Assembly (NCBI RefSeq): GCF_001712795.1
Contig: NZ_KV757634.1
Location: forward strand, 16,472-80,471
Direction: 5' to 3'
DNA: 64,000 nucleotides
Source: Nostoc sp. KVJ20
GTDB taxonomy: Bacteria > Cyanobacteriota > Cyanobacteriia > Cyanobacteriales > Nostocaceae
The notes under the pieces were generated by a model. The model had not been told where the DNA came from, ran no database searches, and saw nothing but the letters and a program-made list of their open reading frames with translations. Made by a program: the position numbers and the translations under genes. Shown here in pieces: positions 8,804 through 18,081 of this stretch (the first letter of the stretch is position 1; every line of letters starts with the position of its first letter).

Positions 8804-10000
8804 GTGCAAATTGTGATTGTGGGCGCAGGCCCAACAGGTGTAACCCTTGCCCTGCTTCTTGTAAAACGTGGTATTGCTGTAACGTTAATTGAAGCAGCAA
8901 AAGACTTTCATCGTGTATTTCGCGGCGAAGGATTAATGCCCAGTGGCTTAGATGCTCTAGAGCAAATGGGTCTATCGGCATTATTAGAACATATTCCCCA
9001 TCGGCAACTCGACGCGTGGGAATTCATTATCGGGGGCAAGCAGTTGTTTCGAGTTGATGAACCAATGGGGGCAACTCAACCCTGTACACTGGTTTCACAA
9101 CCACCACTACTAAAAGCACTGATTTCGGAAGCTCAAACCAATGATGGGTTTGAATTTATCCAAGGTATTCCTGTCAAGGATTTATTGTGGAGTAACCAAC
9201 GTGTCGCAGGTGTAGTACTGAGCGATGGAAGAGAATTTGCTGCTGACTTAGTGGTTGGGGCAGATGGTAGAAATTCCCTTGTGCGACAACGTATAGGATT
9301 AGAATTGGTACGCCAGCCCAAAAATATTGATATTCTCTGGTTTAAACTTGCCGCCAGCCCTGAGTTTGCAGCCGATAATGTGTTTCGTACTATTGTAAAT
9401 GGCGATCGCGTATTTACCATCTTTCACGGAGCAGAATCAGGAAAACTACATCTGGCTTGGGTGATGTCAGCAACCGAAAATACTGACTCCAAACAAGCCA
9501 ACTGGGCAGAGATTTTTGCCTCACTATCACCCTCATGGCTAGCAGAGCATTTCCGTAATCATGCAGACACTATCGAATCCCCCATTCGGCTCTCTGTTGT
9601 GGTGGGTTATTGTCCCCAATGGCACGCACCAGGGGTACTGCTTTTAGGTGATGCTGCACACCCAATGTCTCCCGTCCGTGCCCAAGGAATTAATCTCGCA
9701 TTCCGTGATGTGATTGTCGCCGCTAATCATCTTGTGCCACTGTTGCAAAAAGAAGCTGGACACCAAGATATTGACATGGCACTGTCGCACATCCAAGCAG
9801 AACGTGAGCCAGAAATTATCCGCGCCCAGCAACTCCAGTTAGAAGAAGCTGAACAAGGCGAACTACTGCGAAAAAATGCACTGCTGCGATCGCTGTTGAT
9901 TCAACTTGCCCCCTTACTCCGTAAAATAATTAAAAAGTCTTGGTTAAGGCGACAATATAAAATGCGTCAAGGTATCACACAGGTACACTTAAGTGTCTAA
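8804..10000 (+). CDS. FAD-dependent monooxygenase (PHBH/UbiH fold)
   Basis: This 398-residue flavoprotein shows the three fingerprints of class A monooxygenases. The GAGPTG dinucleotide motif is at residues 7-12, the DG-type motif (VVGADGRNSLVR) near 150, and the FAD ribityl motif (LLLGDAAHPMSPVRAQG) near 280. Such enzymes use NAD(P)H and oxygen to hydroxylate aromatic or polyene substrates. The start is a GTG (gtgcaaattgtg) directly before the first beta strand. The substrate cannot be inferred; the upstream GntR gene may regulate it. The C-terminus is basic (RKIIKKSWLRRQYKMRQG) and may contact the membrane surface. Confidence 0.87.
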   Translation: MQIVIVGAGPTGVTLALLLVKRGIAVTLIEAAKDFHRVFRGEGLMPSGLDALEQMGLSALLEHIPHRQLDAWEFIIGGKQLFRVDEPMGATQPCTLVSQPPLLKALISEAQTNDGFEFIQGIPVKDLLWSNQRVAGVVLSDGREFAADLVVGADGRNSLVRQRIGLELVRQPKNIDILWFKLAASPEFAADNVFRTIVNGDRVFTIFHGAESGKLHLAWVMSATENTDSKQANWAEIFASLSPSWLAEHFRNHADTIESPIRLSVVVGYCPQWHAPGVLLLGDAAHPMSPVRAQGINLAFRDVIVAANHLVPLLQKEAGHQDIDMALSHIQAEREPEIIRAQQLQLEEAEQGELLRKNALLRSLLIQLAPLLRKIIKKSWLRRQYKMRQGITQVHLSV

Positions 10001-10014
10001 AAAACCGCCAGTAG

Positions 10015-10935
10015 TTATCCCACTTGTGGTTTTGGCGTGTTAATTTGCAAAAACTCTTGTACCCGTTGCAGATAAGTTGGGGCATCTTCCAACATTGGGA
10101 AATGGGCTGTCTTAGGAATCATCACAAATTCCACTTTGTCATTTAATGCAGCTGCTTTCCGCCCCATCTCGGCTGGAATAATTTTGTCATACTCCCCTGC
10201 CACGAGTAGAGTCGGCACTGTTAGCTTGGCAAACTCTTGCGGCATCACTTCAGATTGAGCCTTACTAACGGAAGTAAAAATTGTTCCTAAAGCCGCATCG
10301 TAATCTGCTTCAAGAAAATCTTCTAAAAAAGCTTGCCGCTCAGAATATGGTATGGAACTATACAGAAATCTGGCCATAAACATCCGGTCAACAAATGGAA
10401 TTTTGCCTAACCACTTGGGACGGAATTTAACTACATAGCCACCAAATTTATGAAAGGCACTAAAGGATTTTTCGTCGTATTCAAAAATGCCGCTACAAGT
10501 TAAAATTCCTCGCTCTACTCGTTGGGGGTAGCGGTTAAAAAATAAAGTGGCAACAGAAGCGCCCATCGAATGAGCATTAATATAAACACGCTGAATATGC
10601 AACCCATCTAACAAAGCTGCCAAATCATCAGCGTATTCCTCTAACTCATAGGTTAGCTCTTTAATTGCCTCTGATTCTTCCTGTGGGGAATCAGATTCAG
10701 CAACAGCTTCACTTGCTTGGGCGATAGTTGGCTTTCCACCAGAACGACCAAATCCCCGCATATCGTAGAGTAAACAATCAAATTGCTCTGATAAAGCGTT
10801 AGCGGTATTTTGCCAATATCTAGCCGAACCAGCCCAACCATGCATAAAAACCATCACTGGTTTTACCAGAGAACCGGATGGTTTTTTCACCCATTCGTAG
10901 TAATGCTCAACGCCACGAACATTAATATAAGGCAT
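10015..10935 (-). CDS. Alpha/beta fold hydrolase
   Basis: This 306-residue protein has HGWAGS (oxyanion loop, about 32-37), nucleophile Ser123 in AHSMGAS, Asp250 in GEYDKIIP and His278 in TAHFPML, the complete triad of the alpha/beta hydrolase fold. A Ser/Glu-rich insert at about 71-97 (AQASEAVAESDSPQEESEA) is unusual and probably an exposed loop. It is a predicted esterase or lipase-like cytoplasmic enzyme with unknown substrate. It converges with the monooxygenase gene, with only 14 bp between the stops. Confidence 0.85.
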   Translation of the reverse strand: MPYINVRGVEHYYEWVKKPSGSLVKPVMVFMHGWAGSARYWQNTANALSEQFDCLLYDMRGFGRSGGKPTIAQASEAVAESDSPQEESEAIKELTYELEEYADDLAALLDGLHIQRVYINAHSMGASVATLFFNRYPQRVERGILTCSGIFEYDEKSFSAFHKFGGYVVKFRPKWLGKIPFVDRMFMARFLYSSIPYSERQAFLEDFLEADYDAALGTIFTSVSKAQSEVMPQEFAKLTVPTLLVAGEYDKIIPAEMGRKAAALNDKVEFVMIPKTAHFPMLEDAPTYLQRVQEFLQINTPKPQVG

Positions 10936-10936
10936 T

Positions 10937-11039
10937 TATCATTTGTCCTTTGTCAGTTGTCATTTGTCCTTGGTATATGGTTATTAGTCCTTAGTTTTTG
11001 ACAAATAACCAATGACCAATGACTAATGACCAATGACTA
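10937..11039. repeat. Heptamer tandem repeats between hydrolase and clpX
   Basis: TTTGTCC/TTTGTCA units (10937-10970) followed by CCAATGA/CTAATGA units (11007-11039) directly abut the clpX stop codon. They are the same repeat family as at 2195 and 6530, so the clpX message would carry them in its 3' untranslated part. Confidence 0.8.
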
Positions 11040-12380
11040 TTAAGCAGATTCTGGCTTCGGTAGTGAAGATGGATGTATTATTAGTTCGGCAGTCGATCGC
11101 TTCTCGACCATTTCCCTGGTAACTGTACAGCGTGTCACATCCTTACGGGATGGTAACTCGTACATTACATCCAGCATTAGTTCTTCGACAATACCACGTA
11201 ATGCTCTCGCACCAGTTTTACGGCGGTAAGCTTCTTGAGCGATCGCTCGTAAAGCATCTGCTTTAAAATCTAACTGGACATTATCCATCTTCAGCAGCTT
11301 TTGGTACTGCTTCACTAGGGCGCTGCGTGGTTGAGTGAGAATCGCCATCAGCGCTTCTTCATCTAGCGGATCTACTACTGCTACCATTGGCATCCGCCCA
11401 ATAAATTCTGGAATCAGGCCAAATTTTACTAAATCATCCGGTTCTAGATGACGGAGAGTGTCTGCTGCTCGTTTCTCCTTTGACTGACCTTCTCCCGGTT
11501 GCACAAAGCCGATTGCTTTTTTGCCAACTCTCTGATCTACAATCTTGTCTAAGCCCACGAAAGCACCACCACAGACGAACAAAATATTACTTGTATCAAT
11601 CTGGATGCAGTCTTGATAGGGATGCTTGCGCCCCCCTTGGGGTGGTACATTAGCGATCGTTCCCTCCAACATTTTCAGCAAAGCTTGCTGCACGCCTTCG
11701 CCAGAAACATCGCGGGTAATTGACGTGTTCTCGCTCTTACGAGCAATTTTGTCAATTTCGTCAATGTAAATAATTCCCCGTTGCGCTTCCTCTATATCCA
11801 AATCTGCCACCTGCAACAGTCGCAGCAAGATATTTTCCACATCTTCTCCCACATACCCGGCTTCCGTCAGCGTTGTCGCGTCGGCGACGGCAAAGGGTAC
11901 ATCCAAGATTTTCGCTAGGGTTTGGGCTAAGAGAGTTTTGCCGCAACCGGTCGGGCCAATTAACAAGATGTTGGACTTTTGCAGTTCTATGGCATCATCT
12001 GCCCCAGCTTTGCCACTGGCTTTAGACTGAATGACCGCCAGCCGCTTGTAGTGATTGTAAACGGCTACTGACAGCACTTTCTTCGCTTCGTCTTGACCAA
12101 TAACGTGCTCGTCTAGATACTTTTTAATCTCTCTTGGCTTGGGTATTTGATTAAACGAAATACTAGCAGAGTGGGTACGCCGTTTTTGAGGTGGCTCTGC
12201 TCTTGGTGCTGGTTGTGCGGCCGCACCATTGGTATCGAGTAATTCCTCGTCTAGTATTTCATTACACAAGTCAACGCATTCATCGCAGATGTAGACTCCC
12301 GGCCCTGCGATTAATTTACGCACCTGCTCTTGAGACTTGCCACAAAATGAACATTTCAAATGGGAGTCGTACTTAGACAT
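11040..12380 (-). CDS. clpX: ATP-dependent Clp protease ATP-binding subunit ClpX
   Basis: This 446-residue protein is a full-length ClpX unfoldase. The N-terminal zinc-binding domain has Cys10, Cys13, Cys32 and Cys35. The AAA+ module has Walker A GPTGCGKT at 142-149, the GYVGEDVE pore-1 loop, Walker B YIDEIDKI and the sensor-2 region TGARALRG. ClpX recognises tagged substrates, unfolds them with ATP and feeds them to ClpP. It is the last gene of a tig-clpP-clpX run, with only 9 bp after the clpP stop, so the two are co-transcribed. An Ala/Pro-rich linker (about 52-68) separates the zinc domain from the AAA+ part. Confidence 0.98.
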   Translation of the reverse strand: MSKYDSHLKCSFCGKSQEQVRKLIAGPGVYICDECVDLCNEILDEELLDTNGAAAQPAPRAEPPQKRRTHSASISFNQIPKPREIKKYLDEHVIGQDEAKKVLSVAVYNHYKRLAVIQSKASGKAGADDAIELQKSNILLIGPTGCGKTLLAQTLAKILDVPFAVADATTLTEAGYVGEDVENILLRLLQVADLDIEEAQRGIIYIDEIDKIARKSENTSITRDVSGEGVQQALLKMLEGTIANVPPQGGRKHPYQDCIQIDTSNILFVCGGAFVGLDKIVDQRVGKKAIGFVQPGEGQSKEKRAADTLRHLEPDDLVKFGLIPEFIGRMPMVAVVDPLDEEALMAILTQPRSALVKQYQKLLKMDNVQLDFKADALRAIAQEAYRRKTGARALRGIVEELMLDVMYELPSRKDVTRCTVTREMVEKRSTAELIIHPSSLPKPESA

Positions 12381-12389
12381 ACCAGCCTC

Positions 12390-13088
12390 TTATTTCAGAA
12401 TGGTGACGTTTTCCCCTGCTACGGGAAGATTTTGCCTGGAAATGACCTGATCAATCAAACCGTAGTTTTTTGCCTCTTCTGCCGACATAAAAAAGTCGCG
12501 CTCAGTATCTGCTTCAAGTCTTTCTAAGGGTTGACCAGTATGGTGAGCCATTAACTGATTCAACTTAGCCTTAACGTAAAGAATTTCTCTGGCTTGAATT
12601 TCAATGTCAATGGCTTGACCTTGAGCGCCACCAAGTGGTTGGTGAATCATAATCCGGGAGTCGGGCAGAGACATTCGCTTACCGGCAGCTCCTGCTGTCA
12701 ACAAAAATGCCCCCATGCTCGCGGCTAATCCAAAGCAGATGGTAACAACATCAGGGCGAATTTGCTGTATTGTATCATAGATTGCCATCCCTGCGTACAC
12801 TGAGCCGCCAGGAGAATTAACATACAGTTGGATGTCTTTTTCTGAGTCTTCGGCGTCTAGGAATAACAACTGAGCCACAATTGAGTTAGCTACGGCATCG
12901 TCTATTGGCGTTCCTAAAAAGATAATCCGCTCTCGCAGCAGGCGGGAGTAGATGTCGAAAGCCCTTTCTCCCATGCCAGATTGCTCTATTACCATCGGCA
13001 CGATGTTGCTAGGGCTGCTTAACTGGGAGTTAATGTTTATTCGACTTAAGTTGCTGATTGGGGAATTTCCCGACTGCGATTCAAGCAT
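12390..13088 (-). CDS. clpP: ATP-dependent Clp protease proteolytic subunit ClpP
   Basis: This 232-residue serine protease has the triad Ser124 (GLAASMGAF), His149 (MIHQPLGG) and Asp198. It forms the proteolytic barrel that partners ClpX, whose gene follows. The first 35 or so residues precede the conserved ERAFDIYSRLLRERIIFLG core and are longer than the mature enzyme, so they are probably a propeptide or an over-called start (Met32 and Met39 are alternatives). Cyanobacteria have several ClpP paralogues, and the copy next to clpX and tig is usually called clpP2; I give only the generic symbol. Confidence 0.96.
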   Translation of the reverse strand: MLESQSGNSPISNLSRININSQLSSPSNIVPMVIEQSGMGERAFDIYSRLLRERIIFLGTPIDDAVANSIVAQLLFLDAEDSEKDIQLYVNSPGGSVYAGMAIYDTIQQIRPDVVTICFGLAASMGAFLLTAGAAGKRMSLPDSRIMIHQPLGGAQGQAIDIEIQAREILYVKAKLNQLMAHHTGQPLERLEADTERDFFMSAEEAKNYGLIDQVISRQNLPVAGENVTILK

Positions 13089-13420
13089 ACAAGCTTTCTT
13101 TGACGATAATTTAGGACAAATGTTTCAGCAGCCGATGCTGCCTTTTCGACGAATGGGATTTTTATAAGCTACGTGTTAACCATTATGCCTCATATAATTT
13201 CCTCTCGTTTAACACAGTATCAAGCTCAGGCAATAACAGGTGTCACTATTTGCCGAAAATTCATTAATTCTTTAATTATTCTGACTTTATCCCTGAATTA
13301 TGGAGGATAGGGCATAGGGCATTGGTTATTTGTTGCCCTACTTCCTCATGTCCCTCACCTGAAGCATTTCACCAGCACTTTAACTCAGAACTGGTGAACT
13401 CATGGCTGTGGGATTTTTTA
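13089..13420. other. Spacer between tig and clpP
   Basis: This 330-bp gap has no reading frame of interest. The inverted pair ttcaccag/ctggtgaa near 13365-13400 lies just past the tig stop but lacks a T-run, so it is at best a weak terminator or attenuator. A separate clpP promoter in the AT-rich part (about 13160-13290) is likely but I cannot place its boxes with confidence. Confidence 0.5.
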
Positions 13421-14860
13421 TTATCCTTCTGTAACTTCTGGGGAAGCTTCGCTGTTTTCTTCCTCAGTTTGAGGTGCATCAGCATCAGCATCCAATTCTG
13501 CGTCTTCTGTTTCCTCTGTGGGACTCAAGGAACCTTCGGGTACAAGTTCAACTGAGGAGTGTTCTAAGAGCCAATCGATGATTTTTTCGGTTAGCAGTTC
13601 ATTTTCCACGATTGAGCGCAGTTTATCTTCATCAACGTCTTGTTCCTCTGGGTACTGTTCCAAAAGTTCTGTGACTCTGGCTGCGATTTCTTCTGGTGTT
13701 ACCTCGATAGATTCGCGTTTACCGATTTCCCGCAAAGACAAGGAGCGTTTGATGCGTTCAATGGCCTCAGTGCGCGATCGCTCCCGCAATTGTGGAATAA
13801 TATCTTGAGTAAACAGCTTTCTCACATCCAATCCTTGCTGAGACAGCCGGATTGCTGTTTGCGTTAGCATTGCATCCACTTCTTGCTCAATCAAGGTTGC
13901 TGGTAAGTCAACTTCTACGTGCTTGAGCAGTTCCGTTAACAAGGCTTCCTGCTTATTTGTTTTTGTTTTGTCGTCCGCCTCTTTTTGATATCGCTCTACC
14001 AAAGAAGCGCGTAATTCCTCTAAGGTTTCAAAATCGCTGATTTCCTGGGCGAAATCGTCATTTATTTCTGGTAGTTCCTTTTCCTTCAGTTCTTTGAGCG
14101 TCACTGTGAAAGTTGCCGCTTTTCCAGCTAAATCTTCATTAGCATAGGGGTCTGGGAATTGTGCTGCAATTTCTCTGGTTTCTTCAGGATTCATCCCTAC
14201 TATCCCAGAAATAAAGCCTGGAATAAATTTATCTTCTTGCAACTCAACTTGAAAATCAGTTGCTTCGGCTCCGGGAATTGGTTCTAGTTCAGCTGTTTCG
14301 TCCTCACCCTCGGCTTTGGCGAATGAACCTTTAAAATCGACTACAGCAATATCACCGATTTGGGCTGCACGTCCTTCCACAGGAATCAATGTCCCTAATT
14401 CTTGACGTTCCTTATCCAGTGTGTTCTCCACTTGTTCTGGATCGAACTTGACTTCTTCAGCCTTAGCTTGCAAATCAGTGTACTGCACGAGATTCACTTC
14501 TGGTTCTACATCGACCGCGGCCAAAATTGTCAGGGGTTTTCCAGGTTCATAATTATTAATCAAATCCTCAAAAGAGGAGCGCAATTGCGGCTGACCAATT
14601 GCCGGGATAGCTTCTTGTTTAACTGCTTTCTCAATGCCGTCTTGAATTAGTTCTTCCAGCGCTGCTGCCTTGATACGAGTTGTACCCAGCCGTTGTAGCA
14701 ATATCGGCCGGGGTACCTTGCCTTTACGAAACCCAGGAATATTGGCAGTACTCGCTAAGTTTTTGATGACCTGTTCGTAAGTTTGCTTGGTAATTTCCGG
14801 CGTAATCTCTATTTCCAGGCCAATTTGGCTGGCGGGAAGTTTTTCCTGGGTGACTTTCAT
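13421..14860 (-). CDS. tig: Trigger factor (ribosome-associated peptidyl-prolyl isomerase chaperone)
   Basis: This 479-residue protein has the three trigger factor domains. The N-terminal ribosome-binding domain (about 1-150) includes the signature loop NIPGFRKGKVPRP. The FKBP-type isomerase domain (about 160-245) is followed by a long helical chaperone domain. It binds nascent chains at the exit tunnel. The last 40 residues (EETEDAELDADADAPQTEEEN) are strongly acidic and low-complexity, typical of cyanobacterial versions. It heads the tig-clpP-clpX cluster and is divergent from asd. Confidence 0.97.
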   Translation of the reverse strand: MKVTQEKLPASQIGLEIEITPEITKQTYEQVIKNLASTANIPGFRKGKVPRPILLQRLGTTRIKAAALEELIQDGIEKAVKQEAIPAIGQPQLRSSFEDLINNYEPGKPLTILAAVDVEPEVNLVQYTDLQAKAEEVKFDPEQVENTLDKERQELGTLIPVEGRAAQIGDIAVVDFKGSFAKAEGEDETAELEPIPGAEATDFQVELQEDKFIPGFISGIVGMNPEETREIAAQFPDPYANEDLAGKAATFTVTLKELKEKELPEINDDFAQEISDFETLEELRASLVERYQKEADDKTKTNKQEALLTELLKHVEVDLPATLIEQEVDAMLTQTAIRLSQQGLDVRKLFTQDIIPQLRERSRTEAIERIKRSLSLREIGKRESIEVTPEEIAARVTELLEQYPEEQDVDEDKLRSIVENELLTEKIIDWLLEHSSVELVPEGSLSPTEETEDAELDADADAPQTEEENSEASPEVTEG

Positions 14861-15749
14861 GCTTCGTCTCTAGTTTTCTGGTATTTTATACTCCGAGTAC
14901 ACACAAGACGCAATAAAATAATTGTTTGCGTTTATAGCTTGTTGATGTCTCTTAGGGGCAATGGGAGTTTGCCAAAAGGTCTGATCACATCCAAGGATGG
15001 ATGTTTATCCTGGGGCAAAGATCCAGTTTACTGCCAATGACCAAGGACTTGACATTTTACCTTCATAACAATTTGGTTAATGGGGCTTTGGGATTAGGGA
15101 GAAGGTGGCAGGTGATAGGGGAGAGGTGATAGGGAATAAATCTGTAACCTGTACCCCTGAACCTGTAACCTATTGCCTTCTCCACTCCCTACTACCCCTA
15201 AAACTTAGGAATTAATTATTCAGTGGGCTAATCCCGTGATATCCTGGTTCTCAACGAGTGGTTAGTACCCCCAAGTTAAGGTTATAGTATCGAGTCTAGC
15301 TATTATTAAGTTGTGGTACGAGAGTGCATCTGTTACCGAACCGCATAGTTCACTTTTATGCTGCGGTAGTTTTATGCAATTCGATCATAGTATATTCATC
15401 ATGTTGGTAAGCAGATTTGCAGCTAAAACGTTTATTAACTTAAAACTGGGATGCCTATTAAACGTCTAAGTGCAGATATCTCCATTTTTCTGCTAAATGG
15501 CGGTTTGTTGTATAATAGTATTATAGTTAAAAGTTGATGGAAAAATTGGAAGTCTGTTGTTGTAGAATGCAACATCACTTAACTTATAAAAAACCAATAA
15601 AACAAATGTATTAGATATATAAAGATCGACTAAATTAGAGAAAAATCTATTCAAAATGTATTTCAAGACTGCGATCGCTATTTATATATAAGAAAATTGT
15701 CAATTGTTCCAAGAAATTTCACATAAATCTCTTAATGGAGGAAGCAAGT
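14861..15749. other. Large divergent intergenic region between tig and asd
   Basis: Nearly 900 bp separate the divergent housekeeping clusters. The part at 15085-15185 has simple repeats (ggtgatagggga, cctgtaacct). At about 15341-15377 an imperfect hairpin (accgaaccgcata/tatgctgcggt) is followed by agtttt and could end a short RNA. A 28-codon frame at 15451-15537 has only a weak ribosome site and I do not call it. The rest is AT-rich and presumably carries both promoters. Confidence 0.5.
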
Positions 15750-16787
15750 TTGTCGAAATCCTATAGTTTAGCTATTTTGGGAGCGACTGGTGCAGTTGGC
15801 ACAGAGTTGCTGGAATTGTTAGAAAGTCGTAATTTTCCTCTTGTCAACCTGAAGTTATTGGCATCAGAGCGTAGTGTCGGGCGAACACTGCAATTTAAAG
15901 GTGAAAATATACCAATAGAGGCAGTGAGCGATCGCGCTTTTGAAAATGTCGATATAGTACTGGCTAGTGCAGGTGGTTCCACATCCAAAACTTGGGCCGC
16001 AATTGCCGTCGAAAAGGGCGCAGTCGTAATTGACAACTCCAGCGCCTTTCGGATGAACCCGGAAGTCCCCTTAGTAGTACCAGAGGTAAATCCCCAAGCC
16101 GCTGCTAATCACCAAGGCATTATTGCTAACCCCAACTGCACAACGATTTTAATGGCAGTGGCAGTCTGGCCATTGCATAAAGTTAAACCAGTGCAACGCA
16201 TCGTCGCTGCAACCTACCAATCGGCTAGTGGTGCTGGTGCTAGAGCAATGGCAGAAGTCAAAACCCAAACAAGCGCTATACTACAAGGACAGCCGCCGAT
16301 TGCCGAAATATTGCCTTACCCATTGGCATTTAATTTATTCCCACACAACTCACCATTAAACGATTTGGGTTATTGTGAGGAAGAAATGAAAATGGTTAAC
16401 GAAACCCGAAAAATATTTGGCACGCAGCAAATCAGAATCACTGCGACCTGTATACGGGTTCCCGTACTCCGCGCCCATTCAGAAGCCATTAATTTAGAAT
16501 TTGAGACTCCCTTTAGTGCAGAGGAAGCCAGAGAAATTTTAAATTCCTCCCCTGGAGTGAAACTGGTCGAAGATTGGGAAACTAATCACTTTCCGATGCC
16601 AATTGAAGCAACAGGTCGGGATGAAGTTTTAGTGGGAAGAATTCGTCAGGATATTTCTCATCCCTGTGGCTTGGAATTATGGTTGTGCGGTGACCAAATC
16701 CGCAAAGGCGCAGCGTTAAATGCAATACAAATCGCTGAGTTGTTAGTAGAGAAAAATCTACTCAAACCATTAGCTATTAGTCATTAG
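15750..16787 (+). CDS. asd: Aspartate-semialdehyde dehydrogenase
   Basis: This protein of about 345 residues reduces aspartyl phosphate to aspartate semialdehyde with NADPH, the branch point to lysine/diaminopimelate, threonine and methionine. GATGAVG near the N-terminus binds NADPH, Cys130 in NPNCTT is the catalytic thiol, SGAGARAM follows, and His243 (RAHSEA) is the general base. I start at TTG 15750 because ggaggaag (15737-15744) is correctly spaced for it. The in-frame ATG at 15735 overlaps that ribosome site itself and cannot use it. The dapA gene follows 150 bp downstream, so consecutive pathway steps are clustered. Confidence 0.96.
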   Translation: MSKSYSLAILGATGAVGTELLELLESRNFPLVNLKLLASERSVGRTLQFKGENIPIEAVSDRAFENVDIVLASAGGSTSKTWAAIAVEKGAVVIDNSSAFRMNPEVPLVVPEVNPQAAANHQGIIANPNCTTILMAVAVWPLHKVKPVQRIVAATYQSASGAGARAMAEVKTQTSAILQGQPPIAEILPYPLAFNLFPHNSPLNDLGYCEEEMKMVNETRKIFGTQQIRITATCIRVPVLRAHSEAINLEFETPFSAEEAREILNSSPGVKLVEDWETNHFPMPIEATGRDEVLVGRIRQDISHPCGLELWLCGDQIRKGAALNAIQIAELLVEKNLLKPLAISH

Positions 16788-16855
16788 TCATTGGTCATTG
16801 GTCATTGGTAAAGTGACAAATGACAATAGGACAAAGGACAAATGACAAATGACAC
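16775..16855. repeat. Heptamer tandem repeats between asd and dapA
   Basis: TTAGTCA/TTGGTCA units are followed by GACAAATGACAA and AGGACAA units, the inverse of the tracts elsewhere. The tract begins at the asd stop codon and separates it from dapA. Confidence 0.8.
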
Positions 16856-16936
16856 TTGAAAGCAATTTGCAGATAGGTTATTACAATAGAGAACCACCAA
16901 GATATAAAAATATGGGTAATCAGGAGTGAAAAAAGG

Positions 16937-17821
16937 GTGGGAGATTTTGGCAATGTTTTAACTGCTATGATTACGCCATTTAAAGCAGATGGTAGTGTCA
17001 ACTATGATGTAGCGGCAGAACTGGCGGCGCATCTAGCTAACAACGGTACAGATACATTGGTAATGTGCGGCACAACAGGAGAATCCCCAACACTAAGTTG
17101 GGATGAAGAATACCAGTTGTTTGTCGAGGTATTGCAGTCCGTGGCAGGAAAAGCCAAGGTAATCGCAGGTTGTGGATCAAATTCCACCAAAGAAGCGATC
17201 GCAGCCACCCAAAAAGCGTCTAAGATAGGAGTACATGGTTCCTTACAAGTTGTTCCCTATTACAACAAACCGCCACAGGCGGGATTGGAAGCGCACTTTA
17301 AGGCGATAGCACAAGCCTGTCCCGACCTACCATTGTTGTTATATAATGTCCCCGGTCGTACCGGACAAAACCTTCAGCCAGAAACAGTTGCCCGGTTAGC
17401 TGAGGTTAGCAATATTGTCGGGATAAAAGAATCCACTGGTAATATAGATCAGGCAAGCGTTATTCGTCGCTTGACACCAAAAGAATTCCACATCTATTCT
17501 GGTGATGATTACATGACTTTGCCCTTGTTAGCGATCGGGGCAAAGGGTGTGGTAAGTGTGGCTTCTCATCTGGTAGGAAACCAACTACAGCAGATGATCC
17601 AAGCTTTTAGTGCCGGGAAAATTGAAGTAGCCAGTGAGATTCATCTCCAACTCTTCCCGTTGTTTAAAGCTTTGTTTCTAACTTCAAATCCCATTCCAGT
17701 GAAAAAAGCACTGAAACTTCAAGGTTGGGAAGTTGGTTCAACTCGTCCGCCGCTATGTGAAGCTGATTTAGAAGTCAGTCAAAAGTTAGAAGCGGTTTTG
17801 AAAGAACTTAGTTTAATCTAG
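16937..17821 (+). CDS. dapA: 4-hydroxy-tetrahydrodipicolinate synthase
   Basis: This 294-residue TIM-barrel enzyme condenses pyruvate with aspartate semialdehyde, the first committed step to diaminopimelate and lysine. Lys164 (GIKESTG) forms the Schiff base, Tyr136 (LLYNVPGRTG) is the catalytic tyrosine, and GTTGE (45-49) binds pyruvate carboxylate. The start is GTG 16937 with aggag at 16922-16926, ten bases away; an upstream GTG is out of frame. It uses the product of the preceding asd gene. Confidence 0.96.
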   Translation: MGDFGNVLTAMITPFKADGSVNYDVAAELAAHLANNGTDTLVMCGTTGESPTLSWDEEYQLFVEVLQSVAGKAKVIAGCGSNSTKEAIAATQKASKIGVHGSLQVVPYYNKPPQAGLEAHFKAIAQACPDLPLLLYNVPGRTGQNLQPETVARLAEVSNIVGIKESTGNIDQASVIRRLTPKEFHIYSGDDYMTLPLLAIGAKGVVSVASHLVGNQLQQMIQAFSAGKIEVASEIHLQLFPLFKALFLTSNPIPVKKALKLQGWEVGSTRPPLCEADLEVSQKLEAVLKELSLI

Positions 17822-18081
17822 CCACCAGCTAGTTAAGCGCAAGATACATATAAACAATGATCATAATTGTTCATAAGTTGCAATTTAAAAATCTGTGCTA
17901 GGACTGATAGATATACTATGAATCCTTGAGTGTATTGTCGATTTTATTGAATAAAAAATTGAAAATTTCAATTTAAAACTTGATTGCTTTCAGACTGACT
18001 TAAGAGGCAGATTATGTTGTCTTAAATACAAGTTCGTTAACTGTCAACTTAATTAACCACAAGTAACAATCTAAGGAGAAA

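Noticed and set aside
13365..13400. Terminator after tig
   Set aside because: The 8-bp inverse pair is not followed by a T-run on the minus strand; I leave it as an undecided hairpin.
15451..15537. 28-codon frame MPIKRLSADISIFLLNGG upstream of asd
   Set aside because: The ribosome site is weak and I recognise no family; without conservation data a chance frame is as likely.
15735..15749. ATG 15735 as the asd start
   Set aside because: That ATG overlaps the ggagga ribosome site, which is properly spaced for the TTG at 15750, where the conserved sequence begins.
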